Source: FEN-727 sp036508635 | Lineage (GTDB): Bacteria > Actinomycetota > Geothermincolia > Fen-727 > Anoxymicrobiaceae | DNA length: 23,345 nt | Assembly (NCBI GenBank): GCA_036508635.1 | Contig: DATCGY010000087.1 | Location: 1-23,345, forward strand | Reading direction: 5' to 3' | In this document: positions 1 through 6,951 of the stretch, piece after piece | Position numbering within the stretch: position 1 is the stretch's first letter | Layout of the letters: each line of letters opens with the position of its first letter | The notes under the pieces: generated by a model | What the model was told of the DNA's origin: nothing | Databases searched by the model: none | What the model saw: the letters and a program-made list of their open reading frames with translations, nothing else | Made by a program: the position numbers and the translations under genes

Positions 1-1157
1 GCGAGGTCGCCGGTGTGGAGCCATCCACCCCGCAGAGTAGAAGCGGTAGCTTCCGGTTGGTTGAGGTATTCCTTCATGACTCCGGGGCCGGAGATGAGGA
101 GCTCACCCACTTCCCCGTGCGGTACGTCCTCATCGTTCTCGTCCACGATGCGCGCCTCGAAGCCGGGGACCGGGAAACCGATGGAGCCCGACCGCGTCTT
201 GCCGGGCGGGTTCTCGAGGCAAGTGGGGGAGCACTCGGTAAGGCCGTACCCTTCCATGATCCAGGTATCGAATACACTCTGGAAGCGCCGCATCACCTCG
301 ACCGGAAGCGAGGCCCCACCCGATACGCAAAAGCGAAGGCTGGATCGTTTTGGCGGAGAATCCGTCGCAAGCTCGACCAGCCTGTTTATCATAGTCGGTA
401 CGGCGTAGAGTATCGTGCTTTCTTCCTGCTCGATGGCACGCATCACTTCCCCGGCGTCGAAGTGGTCCCACATTAGCATGGTAAGCCCGGTGCGGATCGA
501 TAGGTTGAGCACGTGGGTCTGCCCGTAGATATGGAAGAGGGGCAGGACGCAAAGCACGATATCGTCCGGCTGCGACTGCCGCAGCCCGGATACCGCCAGC
601 ACGTCGCCCATGAGATTTCCATGCGTAAGAACCGCACCCTTCGGCAGGCCGGTGGTACCGCTGGTATAGATGATCGCCAGTGGGTCGCCGGACTCAGTCG
701 GATGAGTCTCCGGCTTGCCCCCGTCGACAAAGAGTTCACCGAGCGGGGTGAATCCGGCGGGCGCGTCTTTTCCTTCCACTATGCGGATGATCATCTCCGG
801 CAACGACTCAATGACGGTGACTGGCTCGTCGAGGTAATCGCGGTGGCCGACAAATGCCTTCGCGCCGGAGTCTTTGAAAATGTGCTCGAGCTCACCCTTC
901 TTGTAAGCGGGGTTGACCGGCACGATTATCGCCCCGAGCCGCGCAAGGGCATAGTAGGCGAGTACCCAGTCGACCGAGTTGGGCATCATGAGTACGCACC
1001 TGTCACCCGGCGCCAGGCCCAGGCGTTCGAGCCCGCGTGCCAGCGCGTCGACCTTGCGGTCCATCTGGTAGAAGGTCAGAGCTTCGCCGCCGCGGCGCAA
1101 GCCCATGTGGTCGGGGATAAGTCGCGCCGTTTTGCTCAGGAAATCTGAAAGGTTCAC
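1..1157 (-). CDS. Long-chain acyl-CoA ligase, C-terminus cut by window edge
   Basis: This is an ANL-superfamily enzyme that activates a carboxylic acid with ATP to an acyl-adenylate and then forms the CoA thioester. The reverse-strand translation begins VNLSDFLSKTARLIPDH and carries the P-loop-like motif YTSGTTGLPKG. It is followed by the family stretch LPLFHIYGQ, then MEGYGLTECSP, and ends near the hinge region at WLHTGDL. About 385 residues are visible. Family members have about 500, so the small C-terminal domain with its catalytic lysine lies beyond position 1. The GTG at 1155-1157 is chosen as start because a G-rich stretch (GGGGGG) sits about 8 nt upstream; the nearby ATG at 1160-1162 is out of frame and closes after two codons. 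The gene is divergent from the acyltransferase at 1336. The exact chain length of the substrate cannot be told from the sequence. Confidence 0.93.
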   Translation of the reverse strand, partial: MNLSDFLSKTARLIPDHMGLRRGGEALTFYQMDRKVDALARGLERLGLAPGDRCVLMMPNSVDWVLAYYALARLGAIIVPVNPAYKKGELEHIFKDSGAKAFVGHRDYLDEPVTVIESLPEMIIRIVEGKDAPAGFTPLGELFVDGGKPETHPTESGDPLAIIYTSGTTGLPKGAVLTHGNLMGDVLAVSGLRQSQPDDIVLCVLPLFHIYGQTHVLNLSIRTGLTMLMWDHFDAGEVMRAIEQEESTILYAVPTMINRLVELATDSPPKRSSLRFCVSGGASLPVEVMRRFQSVFDTWIMEGYGLTECSPTCLENPPGKTRSGSIGFPVPGFEARIVDENDEDVPHGEVGELLISGPGVMKEYLNQPEATASTLRGGWLHTGDL

Positions 1158-1187
1158 TTCATAACCCCCCGGTAATTTCTCGTGGTA

Positions 1188-1193
1188 ATTATA
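1188..1193 (-). promoter_or_regulatory. Possible -10 box for the acyl-CoA ligase
   Basis: The reverse strand reads a perfect TATAAT about 31 nt upstream of the GTG start of the ligase. No good -35 hexamer lies 16-18 nt further upstream, so the call rests on the -10 match and on the position in the divergent intergenic region. Confidence 0.35.
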
Positions 1194-1335
1194 GCGGGAA
1201 CAGCAAGTCGCTTGCGATGCTCAAATTGTTAAGCGAATATCACGTGCCGCTGTTTTCGCGAAATATTTGTTGCATTATCGGGGTTTTTTGAATAGAAATT
1301 AGCATGCTGGACATCACACACTGGAGGTTTGGGAC

Positions 1336-2121
1336 ATGCGGGCGACCCTTCTGCAGAAGGTGCGAATCATGGCTGTGACTCTTTATGCGACTCTGCGCAT
1401 AACTTTCATCGTGATATACCGCGTCAATCTCAGGGGTGGTTATCCGCGTTGGTTCGGAGATAAATGGCTCAAGTGGTGGGCGGGCAAGCTGGTTGGCGCG
1501 GTCGGGATCGACTATACGCTGATCGATCCAAACAAGATAGAGATCGAGCCGGGCAAGCGCTACATAATTATGAGCAACCACCGCAGTCACTATGACATCC
1601 CGCTGATGACGCTCGCAATGCCCGGAAGCGTTCGCATGCTCACGAAGAAGGAATTCTTCAAGGTGCCGTTATGGGGCCGCGGGCTCAAGCATGGTGAGTT
1701 CATCTCGATAGATCGTTCAGACCTCGAGCAGGCCAAGAAAGACCTCGCCAGCGCAAGGGCCAAGATGGAGAGCGGCATCGTGCTCTGGATCGCGCCGGAG
1801 GGCACGAGGTCTCGCACCGGCAGGCTCGGGCCGTTCAAGAAGGGCGGATTCGTAATGGCAATCGAGTCAGGAGCAACTATTATTCCTGTCGGGGTACAGG
1901 GAACAGAAAACGTGCTGCCGCCTAAGACCATGGATTTTGTACTGGATCAAAAAGTCACGATCACAGTCGGCTCTCCGATAGAGGCCTCGCGCTTCGATAT
2001 GGAGCACAAAGACCTTCTCATCGAAGAGGTACGCGCGGCCATCGCCCAACTCTGCGGCGAGGCGGGGGACGAGCCTGGGACCGGCCCAGAGAAGGACATT
2101 GTCACCAAGAGCGCAGGCTGA
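1336..2121 (+). CDS. 1-acyl-sn-glycerol-3-phosphate acyltransferase (PlsC family)
   Basis: This is a membrane-associated acyltransferase of the LPLAT/PlsC family, which transfers a fatty acyl group to lysophosphatidic acid to make phosphatidic acid. The catalytic HX4D motif is seen as NHRSHYD (His82 to Asp87 of 261 residues). The substrate-binding motif EGTRSRTG is at about 155-162, and the later IIPVGVQGT matches motif IV. The N-terminal 30 residues are hydrophobic and would anchor it to the membrane. The ATG at 1336 has GGAGG 8 nt upstream; a second ATG at 1369 would lose part of the hydrophobic segment. The length is normal for the family. It lies divergent from an acyl-CoA ligase, which could supply its donor. 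The acceptor could also be another lysolipid. Confidence 0.92.
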   Translation: MRATLLQKVRIMAVTLYATLRITFIVIYRVNLRGGYPRWFGDKWLKWWAGKLVGAVGIDYTLIDPNKIEIEPGKRYIIMSNHRSHYDIPLMTLAMPGSVRMLTKKEFFKVPLWGRGLKHGEFISIDRSDLEQAKKDLASARAKMESGIVLWIAPEGTRSRTGRLGPFKKGGFVMAIESGATIIPVGVQGTENVLPPKTMDFVLDQKVTITVGSPIEASRFDMEHKDLLIEEVRAAIAQLCGEAGDEPGTGPEKDIVTKSAG

Positions 2122-2160
2122 AGCCACCGGAACAGCGTCCCAAAGCCATCCCCACCCTGA

Positions 2161-2184
2161 CCCTCCCCTCTCGAAAGGGGAGGG
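2161..2184. repeat. Nine-base-pair inverted repeat (hairpin) after plsC-like gene
   Basis: CCCTCCCCT at 2161-2169 pairs with AGGGGAGGG at 2176-2184 across a six-base loop. On the plus strand it is followed by A-rich sequence, not a T run, so it is not a textbook intrinsic terminator for the gene ending at 2121. It may still stall or protect the transcript, or be a dispersed palindromic element. Confidence 0.5.
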
Positions 2185-2310
2185 AAAAGAGCAAGAGGAA
2201 TCGGGAGGCGGGGGTGGAATTTTCAAGCAAAACAGCCGCGACGGAGTGGTGCTGCCTGGGAGAGAAGAGCGAGCGCATGATGCGGGTGCGATAGATGGGA
2301 TGATGGTTTA

Positions 2311-3471
2311 ATGAAGTACAGGGATTTCGGAAGACAAGGGTGGCAGGTGTCCGCGCTTGGGTTCGGGTGCATGCGCCTGCCTACCACCGACGGGTTCATG
2401 TTAAGCGCCAACGTCGAAGAAGACCTGGCAATCGCTATGATTCGCCGCGGCATCGACGCCGGCGTCAACTACGTGGACACCGCTTATCCCTATCACATGG
2501 GCAAGAGCGAACTCGTGGTAGGTGAGGCTCTGAAAGACGGCTACCGAGAGAGGGTAACGCTCGCCACCAAGTCTCCGGTCTGGCAGGTGCTAAAGGTCGG
2601 TGACTACGACACGTACCTAGACGAGCAGCTTACCAGACTCCAGACGGACCGCATCGACTATTACCTGTTCCACGGCCTCGGGGCCGAGCGGTGGAAGTCG
2701 CTCGTGGACCTGGGGATCATCCCCCGGGCGGAGGCCGCTGTTGCTGACGGTCGCATCGGGCATATCGGCTTCTCTTTTCACGACGGGCTCGAATCGTTCA
2801 AGGAGATAGTCGACAGCTACGACGGCTGGTCGATGTGCCTGATCCAGCATAACTACATGGACATCGAGAACCAGGCAGGAACGGAAGGCCTCCGTTACGC
2901 TGCTTCAAAAGGCCTCGCCGTGGTCATAATGGAGCCGCTACTGGGTGGCAACCTGGCGCGGCCTCCAGGTGACGTCAGTGCGATACTCGAGGAAGGCGAA
3001 CCAGGCCGCACGCCGGCGGACCGGGCGCTCCAATGGCTCTGGAACCAGCATGAGGTCTCATGTGTTTTGAGCGGGATGACTTCGATGGAGCAGGTCGAAG
3101 AAAACCTGCGCTCCGCCGACTCATCCGGCGTTGGGACGCTCACTGACAGGGAGCTCGGCATCATAGACAGGGCGCGCGAGGCCTATCAGAAGAAGTCGGC
3201 GATCGCCTGCACGCAATGCGGCTATTGCATGCCGTGCCCGCACGGCGTCGACATCCCTCAGAACATGCAGCTCTATAACCAGGGCCTCATGTTCGGCGAC
3301 CTGTTTGCCCCTCGCTTCATATACTTCAGGCGCCTTGGAGAGGGCGAGCGAGCCGCGGCGTGCGAGGCTTGCGGAGAGTGCCTCGAGAAGTGCCCGCAGG
3401 GCGTCCCGATCGACGAGTGGATGCCCAGGATCCACGAGGTTCTCGGAGAGGGCAAGGATTACCCCGCCTGA
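2311..3471 (+). CDS. Aldo/keto reductase with C-terminal 2x[4Fe-4S] ferredoxin domain
   Basis: This belongs to the COG1453 type of aldo/keto reductases, NAD(P)H-linked TIM-barrel oxidoreductases carrying an added iron-sulfur module. The barrel shows the family tetrad: Asp56 and Tyr61 (YVDTAYPYHMGKSE), Lys87 (LATKSPV) and His121 (YYLFHGL). The tail carries two cysteine groups, C300/C303/C306/C309 (CTQCGYCMPCP) and C351/C354/C357/C361 (CEACGECLEKCP). These should bind two [4Fe-4S] clusters and allow single-electron transfer to or from a ferredoxin. At 386 residues it has normal length. No signal peptide is seen, so it is cytosolic. It heads a rightward run of six genes including a dedicated ferredoxin, a plausible redox partner. 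The physiological substrate is unknown. Confidence 0.9.
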   Translation: MKYRDFGRQGWQVSALGFGCMRLPTTDGFMLSANVEEDLAIAMIRRGIDAGVNYVDTAYPYHMGKSELVVGEALKDGYRERVTLATKSPVWQVLKVGDYDTYLDEQLTRLQTDRIDYYLFHGLGAERWKSLVDLGIIPRAEAAVADGRIGHIGFSFHDGLESFKEIVDSYDGWSMCLIQHNYMDIENQAGTEGLRYAASKGLAVVIMEPLLGGNLARPPGDVSAILEEGEPGRTPADRALQWLWNQHEVSCVLSGMTSMEQVEENLRSADSSGVGTLTDRELGIIDRAREAYQKKSAIACTQCGYCMPCPHGVDIPQNMQLYNQGLMFGDLFAPRFIYFRRLGEGERAAACEACGECLEKCPQGVPIDEWMPRIHEVLGEGKDYPA

Positions 3472-3616
3472 AGCCAAAAGTCCGATGGTCAGGCCCTGCG
3501 CAAACGTTTCCGGAACTACTGGCGGCAAGAAACGTGTTCGAAGCGCCGCTGTATGTTCGGCGCCCGCTTGATGTGATAGGTTCTCACTGTTCGAGTCTAA
3601 GGAGGGAGGCGGAGTC

Positions 3617-4042
3617 ATGGCTTTGTTGTTTCCTTCTCCGGAGTGGTGCGCAGAGTGCATGAAGAAGCTCAACGAGAGCGAGGCCGTCGCCACGACCGGA
3701 AAGAACTGGGGCATCGATTTCAACGGTAACTGGGTGTTCGAGGCACAGCCCGGAGACGGGCTTGAAAAGGCAACTTACCTCTACATGGAGATGAAGGGCG
3801 GCAAGTGCAGCGACTGCCGCATCATCGACGATCCCTCAGAAGTGGAAGCCGGTTACTACGGCTACGGGTCTTACGGCAACTTCAAGGCGGTGGTGAAGGG
3901 GGAGAAAGACTTCATCGGCGCGGCAATGAAAGGCGACTTCAAGGTAAGGGGCGACATGTCGCGCGTGGTGAAAAACGCGAAATACGTGGCGGCGCTCGCC
4001 CGCGTCCTCGGCAGCGTAGACTCAAAGTACCTCGGGGAATAG
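3617..4042 (+). CDS. SCP2-like sterol/lipid-binding protein
   Basis: This small soluble protein of 141 residues resembles the SCP2 sterol carrier fold, which binds a hydrophobic ligand such as an acyl-CoA or sterol-like lipid. The family pattern is visible in the C-terminal half: YGNFKAVVKGEKDFIGAAM, then GDFKVRGDMSRVVKNAKY, matching the usual G-K-hydrophobic-V-x-GDM run. The N-terminal 50 residues include the WVFEAQPGDGL and YLYMEMKGGKCSDC strands. A very strong AAGGAGGGAGG site about 8 nt before the ATG supports the start. It sits 9 nt before the ferredoxin gene, so the two are certainly co-transcribed. In this operon it could present a hydrophobic substrate to the oxidoreductases, which is an inference from context. 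Confidence 0.75.
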   Translation: MALLFPSPEWCAECMKKLNESEAVATTGKNWGIDFNGNWVFEAQPGDGLEKATYLYMEMKGGKCSDCRIIDDPSEVEAGYYGYGSYGNFKAVVKGEKDFIGAAMKGDFKVRGDMSRVVKNAKYVAALARVLGSVDSKYLGE

Positions 4043-4051
4043 GGGGCCGCC

Positions 4052-4636
4052 ATGAAGATCGTTCGCTACCAGGCCCGTGTGGACGAGTCGAAGTGTAATG
4101 GCGATAAGCTCTGCGAGAACATGTGCCCCGCGGGCGCCATCAGGGTCATCGACAAGAAGGCCGTGGTCGACCCGGACAACTGCATGGCCTGCCTCAGGTG
4201 CGAGGACGTCTGCCCGCATTCAGCAGTCACGATGGAGAAACTCCCGCACCCGAGGTTAGTGGGGGTCGATCCCGCCGAGATAGAGAAGATGGACGTCACC
4301 GACCTCAACGCGCTTTGCCTGGAGGCCGGCCTGATGGCCGACATACCGATGTGCTTCTGCACGTGGACCCAGGCAAAAGAAGCCGCGACGGCGATCATGC
4401 AGGGCGCGAAGACCCCGGAGGCAGTCACTCGGAAGACCGGCGTATGTACCGGGTGCGGCATCTACTGCGTCGGCTCTGTCCTGAAGCTGCTCAAGGCGCA
4501 GTGGGGAGAGCTCGACCCGCCGAAGAGCGGGCTCTGGGTCGACTCGACGGTATCGATGTGGGACGTCTCCGACGAGGTCGAGGAGAAATACCCGGAGTTT
4601 CACCTCAAAGAGGACAAGCAGGTGCTTTTCGAGTAA
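4052..4636 (+). CDS. Ferredoxin fused to BFD-like [2Fe-2S] domain
   Basis: This electron-transfer protein of 194 residues has two parts. Residues 1-60 form a two-cluster bacterial ferredoxin. The second motif, C44-x2-C47-x2-C50-x3-C54-P, is complete. The first motif reads C15-N-G-D18-K-L-C21-x3-C25-P, so Asp replaces the second cysteine, as in the known CxxD ferredoxin of Pyrococcus furiosus. Such sites can hold an Asp-ligated [4Fe-4S] or a [3Fe-4S] cluster. Residues 99-146 read MCFCTW...GAKTPEAVTRKTGVC...C, which resembles the [2Fe-2S] domain of bacterioferritin-associated ferredoxin (BFD), with C101, C103, C132, C135 and C139 as ligand candidates. The combination suggests an electron wire between neighbouring enzymes. 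The start lies 9 nt after the SCP2-like gene. Confidence 0.85.
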   Translation: MKIVRYQARVDESKCNGDKLCENMCPAGAIRVIDKKAVVDPDNCMACLRCEDVCPHSAVTMEKLPHPRLVGVDPAEIEKMDVTDLNALCLEAGLMADIPMCFCTWTQAKEAATAIMQGAKTPEAVTRKTGVCTGCGIYCVGSVLKLLKAQWGELDPPKSGLWVDSTVSMWDVSDEVEEKYPEFHLKEDKQVLFE

Positions 4637-4689
4637 AGGGCGTTCGCTTTCCCGGGCCGGGACGCGCGCGGGGTAGAAGGGGGTACACG

Positions 4690-6099
4690 ATGATCGTGCC
4701 TGCGATACAACCACCACCGATAATGCCTTCGAAGTACGGACCTGCCGCGGCGATGCGGGCAGCCGACCTTCCCGGCATCGGCTCACTGAGCGTCAAAGAG
4801 CTTTTCCCGGAGTTCGCCCCGGAGATGTTCAACCATTACGGCGGCGACCTGGCCGCGATAATAAAAGCCACCGAGGACGCGCTGGCGGGCGTGGACATGA
4901 GCATGATAAAGCCCGGGCATACGGTCAACATCCTGAGTTGCGAGCACGGGTTCTCGATCTTCGGCGGCGGTCCGTATGTTGAGATGATAAAGACCATCAA
5001 GAGGGTGGTCGAGGAGCGCACCGGGTGCAAGACGAGGCTGAGGCTCGCCATGTACCGCGGGTTCAAGGAGGCCGACGAGGTCAGGGAGTACTTCGGGCTC
5101 GACGAGATCTTCGAAGGCAGGGTCGCGGGCGCGGGGCCGTGGGACAAGGGTCTCGAGATCGAGACCGAGATCGGCCCCGTCTACGTCGTGAAGAAGGTGT
5201 TCGACGCCGACTGGTTCATCCACGCGTACTACGACGACCCGCGCGAGATATACTTCCACCGCATGCTTAACCGGGGCCTGAAGGCTTTCGTGATGGCTTA
5301 CGCCAGGGTCGAGACGCGCTCGGCGTTCCATTTCAGCTTCCTCAACAGGGGAGGGGCGGTGCTGCCCAGGGCTATCTACAACTCCCCGTTCATCCAGGAG
5401 AAGCACGCGTTCAGTTGCTTTATGAGGACGTCGCCAAACGGCATCATCGGTATTGACGGGGACAACGACCTTCTTGCGATAGACCGCCGCATCACGATCA
5501 ACCATCTCAAGACGTTCGGCAAGATGGTCAGGTTGATCGCGGACCTCGACGACTTCATCGCGATATGGGACGGGGGCAGGTGGGGCTACTACATCCACGC
5601 CGGGGGCGTGTGCTTCGGCGTGGTCATGAACTGCGACTTTGACGCTTTCGACCTCGAGCAGCCCGCGGCGCTGAGCGGGCTCGACGACCTCATCCACAAG
5701 CGTGACCCCGAGTACATCATGGACATGAACAGGGCGATAAAGGCGGTCGTGATTAACCAGTCGTGGCCGGGCATCGTCATCTCGGACGTGCCCAAGCTCG
5801 CGCCGACCATCCTCGTGGGGCGCCAGAACGCCGAGCTTTGGGATAAAGACCCGGCCAACCCGCACTTCATGGATTTCGCCGTTACCGCGGAGACCCTTCC
5901 GGCGGCTGTTAATTTCGCTAAGCGCGTGGGCGGCACCGAAAAGGTGCTGGCGTTCGACGGCAGCTTTGGTTACCTCACGTTGAGCGAACCTCTTGCCGAG
6001 GAGATGCTCGCCAAGGCGCCTGCGATAAGCACCAAGGTCGATGAGCACTATCTGCCCATGTGGCTCGCTCAAAGAGGCATCGACATGGCGGAGGTATAA
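4690..6099 (+). CDS. Conserved protein of uncertain family, possible remote LarA relative
   Basis: This soluble protein has 469 residues and no signal peptide or membrane helix. I do not recognise it with certainty. From memory of lactate racemase LarA, residues 78-140 (VNILSCEHGFSIFGGG, then an alpha helix and a LRLAMYRGF strand) follow the layout of the LarA N-terminal domain (DUF2088). Residues 163-214 (PVYVVKKVFDADWFIHAYY, then GLKAF and AFH) follow the stretch around its cofactor-bound lysine and metal-binding histidine. Lys198 and His214 have the same 16-residue spacing as LarA Lys184 and His200. LarA His108 appears as Arg and His174 appears as Tyr, so the nickel site would be altered. 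The ATG at 4690 has AGAAGGGGG 6 nt upstream. An in-frame extension back to 4123 only shadows the ferredoxin gene. The location between a ferredoxin and a NadC-like gene fits a cofactor-dependent enzyme. Confidence 0.7.
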   Translation: MIVPAIQPPPIMPSKYGPAAAMRAADLPGIGSLSVKELFPEFAPEMFNHYGGDLAAIIKATEDALAGVDMSMIKPGHTVNILSCEHGFSIFGGGPYVEMIKTIKRVVEERTGCKTRLRLAMYRGFKEADEVREYFGLDEIFEGRVAGAGPWDKGLEIETEIGPVYVVKKVFDADWFIHAYYDDPREIYFHRMLNRGLKAFVMAYARVETRSAFHFSFLNRGGAVLPRAIYNSPFIQEKHAFSCFMRTSPNGIIGIDGDNDLLAIDRRITINHLKTFGKMVRLIADLDDFIAIWDGGRWGYYIHAGGVCFGVVMNCDFDAFDLEQPAALSGLDDLIHKRDPEYIMDMNRAIKAVVINQSWPGIVISDVPKLAPTILVGRQNAELWDKDPANPHFMDFAVTAETLPAAVNFAKRVGGTEKVLAFDGSFGYLTLSEPLAEEMLAKAPAISTKVDEHYLPMWLAQRGIDMAEV

Positions 6100-6104
6100 G
6101 GCGG

Positions 6105-6139
6105 ACTTGAAAGAACAGATCTGACCCCGGGATTTCAAG
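6105..6139. repeat. Short inverted repeat with half of a GGGGTCAG-type element
   Basis: CTTGAAA at 6105-6111 pairs with TTTCAAG at 6133-6139. Between them lies AGATCTGACCCC (6117-6128), whose complement GGGGTCAGATCT matches the ends of the two long inverted repeats at 15408 and 17469. It fills most of the 42-nt gap before the next gene, which has no clear Shine-Dalgarno site. Confidence 0.4.
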
Positions 6140-6141
6140 CT

Positions 6142-6951
6142 ATGGCGGATTTAAGAAATGAGATACTGCGAGGCGTGTTGCACGCGCGCGTGTCTGCGTG
6201 CATCGTCGCGGATGAGGAAGGGATAGTAGCGGATACTTACTTCGCGGGGGGTGAGGCGGGACGCCTGGGTCTCGACGTGAATCTGGTGCTGGGTGTGGGC
6301 GTCGCGGTGCGCCCCGGCGAGCACGTGCTCGAGTTCGCGGGTAGCCCTCGGCAGGTCGCGGTCGCCGAGGAGATACTGATCGGAATCATGGCCAAGCCGT
6401 CGGGTATCGCCACCGCCACGCACAGGTTCGTCGAGAGAGCGGGTTCCAGGCCGGATATCGTTTGCGGAGCATGGAAGAAGATGCCTCCTGCGTTGAAGGA
6501 GTCGATCCGAGGCGCAGTTGTCGTGGGCGGGGCGCGCTTCCGCATCTGCGACGAGCCTTTCGTCTACCTGGACAAGACCTACATCGAGATGCTCGGCGGG
6601 ATCAGGTCCAGCCTGGAGGCGGTATCGAAGTTAAGCGACTACGTGAAGGTCATCCAGTTAAAGGGCAAGTACGGCGGCATAGCCGAGGAAGCGTTGGAAG
6701 CAGTTGAGTGTGGAGCCTCGATCCTCTCGATAGACACCGGGGACACTTCGGACATTGAAAAGGTGTCAGGCGCCCTCAATATCCGCGGGGTGAGGGACAG
6801 GGTGCGGGTCGCCTTCGCCGGGGGCATCAGGTTGGAGGACATCGACGCGCTCAAGGCTCTCGATGTCGACATCGTCGATGTAGGGCGTGAGATAGTCGAC
6901 GCACCGTTGCTGGACATGCGCATGGAGGTGCTCGGTATAGATGCCCCGTGA
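6142..6951 (+). CDS. NadC/ModD-fold phosphoribosyltransferase-like protein with altered active site
   Basis: This protein of 269 residues follows the quinolinate phosphoribosyltransferase (NadC, type II) architecture. It has an N-terminal alpha/beta part with AEEILIGIMAKPSGIATATHRFVE (about 75-98, quoted in part) matching the NadC helix that ends in SGIAT. A barrel with GGIRLEDI and VDIVDVGREI (about 228-251) matches the NadC C-terminal phosphate-binding strands. The NadC signature DTRKT appears here as GAWKK (109-113), HR as FR (133-134), and KDNH as LDKTY (143-147). Some basic residues are therefore kept and others replaced. It is probably not the housekeeping NadC; a ModD-like or new pyridine-nucleotide role is possible. 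It overlaps the next gene by 11 nt, so the two are translationally coupled. Confidence 0.7.
   Translation: MADLRNEILRGVLHARVSACIVADEEGIVADTYFAGGEAGRLGLDVNLVLGVGVAVRPGEHVLEFAGSPRQVAVAEEILIGIMAKPSGIATATHRFVERAGSRPDIVCGAWKKMPPALKESIRGAVVVGGARFRICDEPFVYLDKTYIEMLGGIRSSLEAVSKLSDYVKVIQLKGKYGGIAEEALEAVECGASILSIDTGDTSDIEKVSGALNIRGVRDRVRVAFAGGIRLEDIDALKALDVDIVDVGREIVDAPLLDMRMEVLGIDAP

Noticed and set aside
4123..4689. In-frame upstream extension of the 469-residue protein giving a 658-residue reading frame
   Set aside because: The added part is rich in Arg, Gly and Pro, overlaps the ferredoxin gene in another frame, and a good ribosome site stands before the ATG at 4690.
4783..6138. 451-residue open frame on the reverse strand
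   Set aside because: It lies antisense to the 469-residue gene, has Arg/Val/His-rich composition typical of shadow frames in GC-rich DNA, and lacks a recognisable domain.
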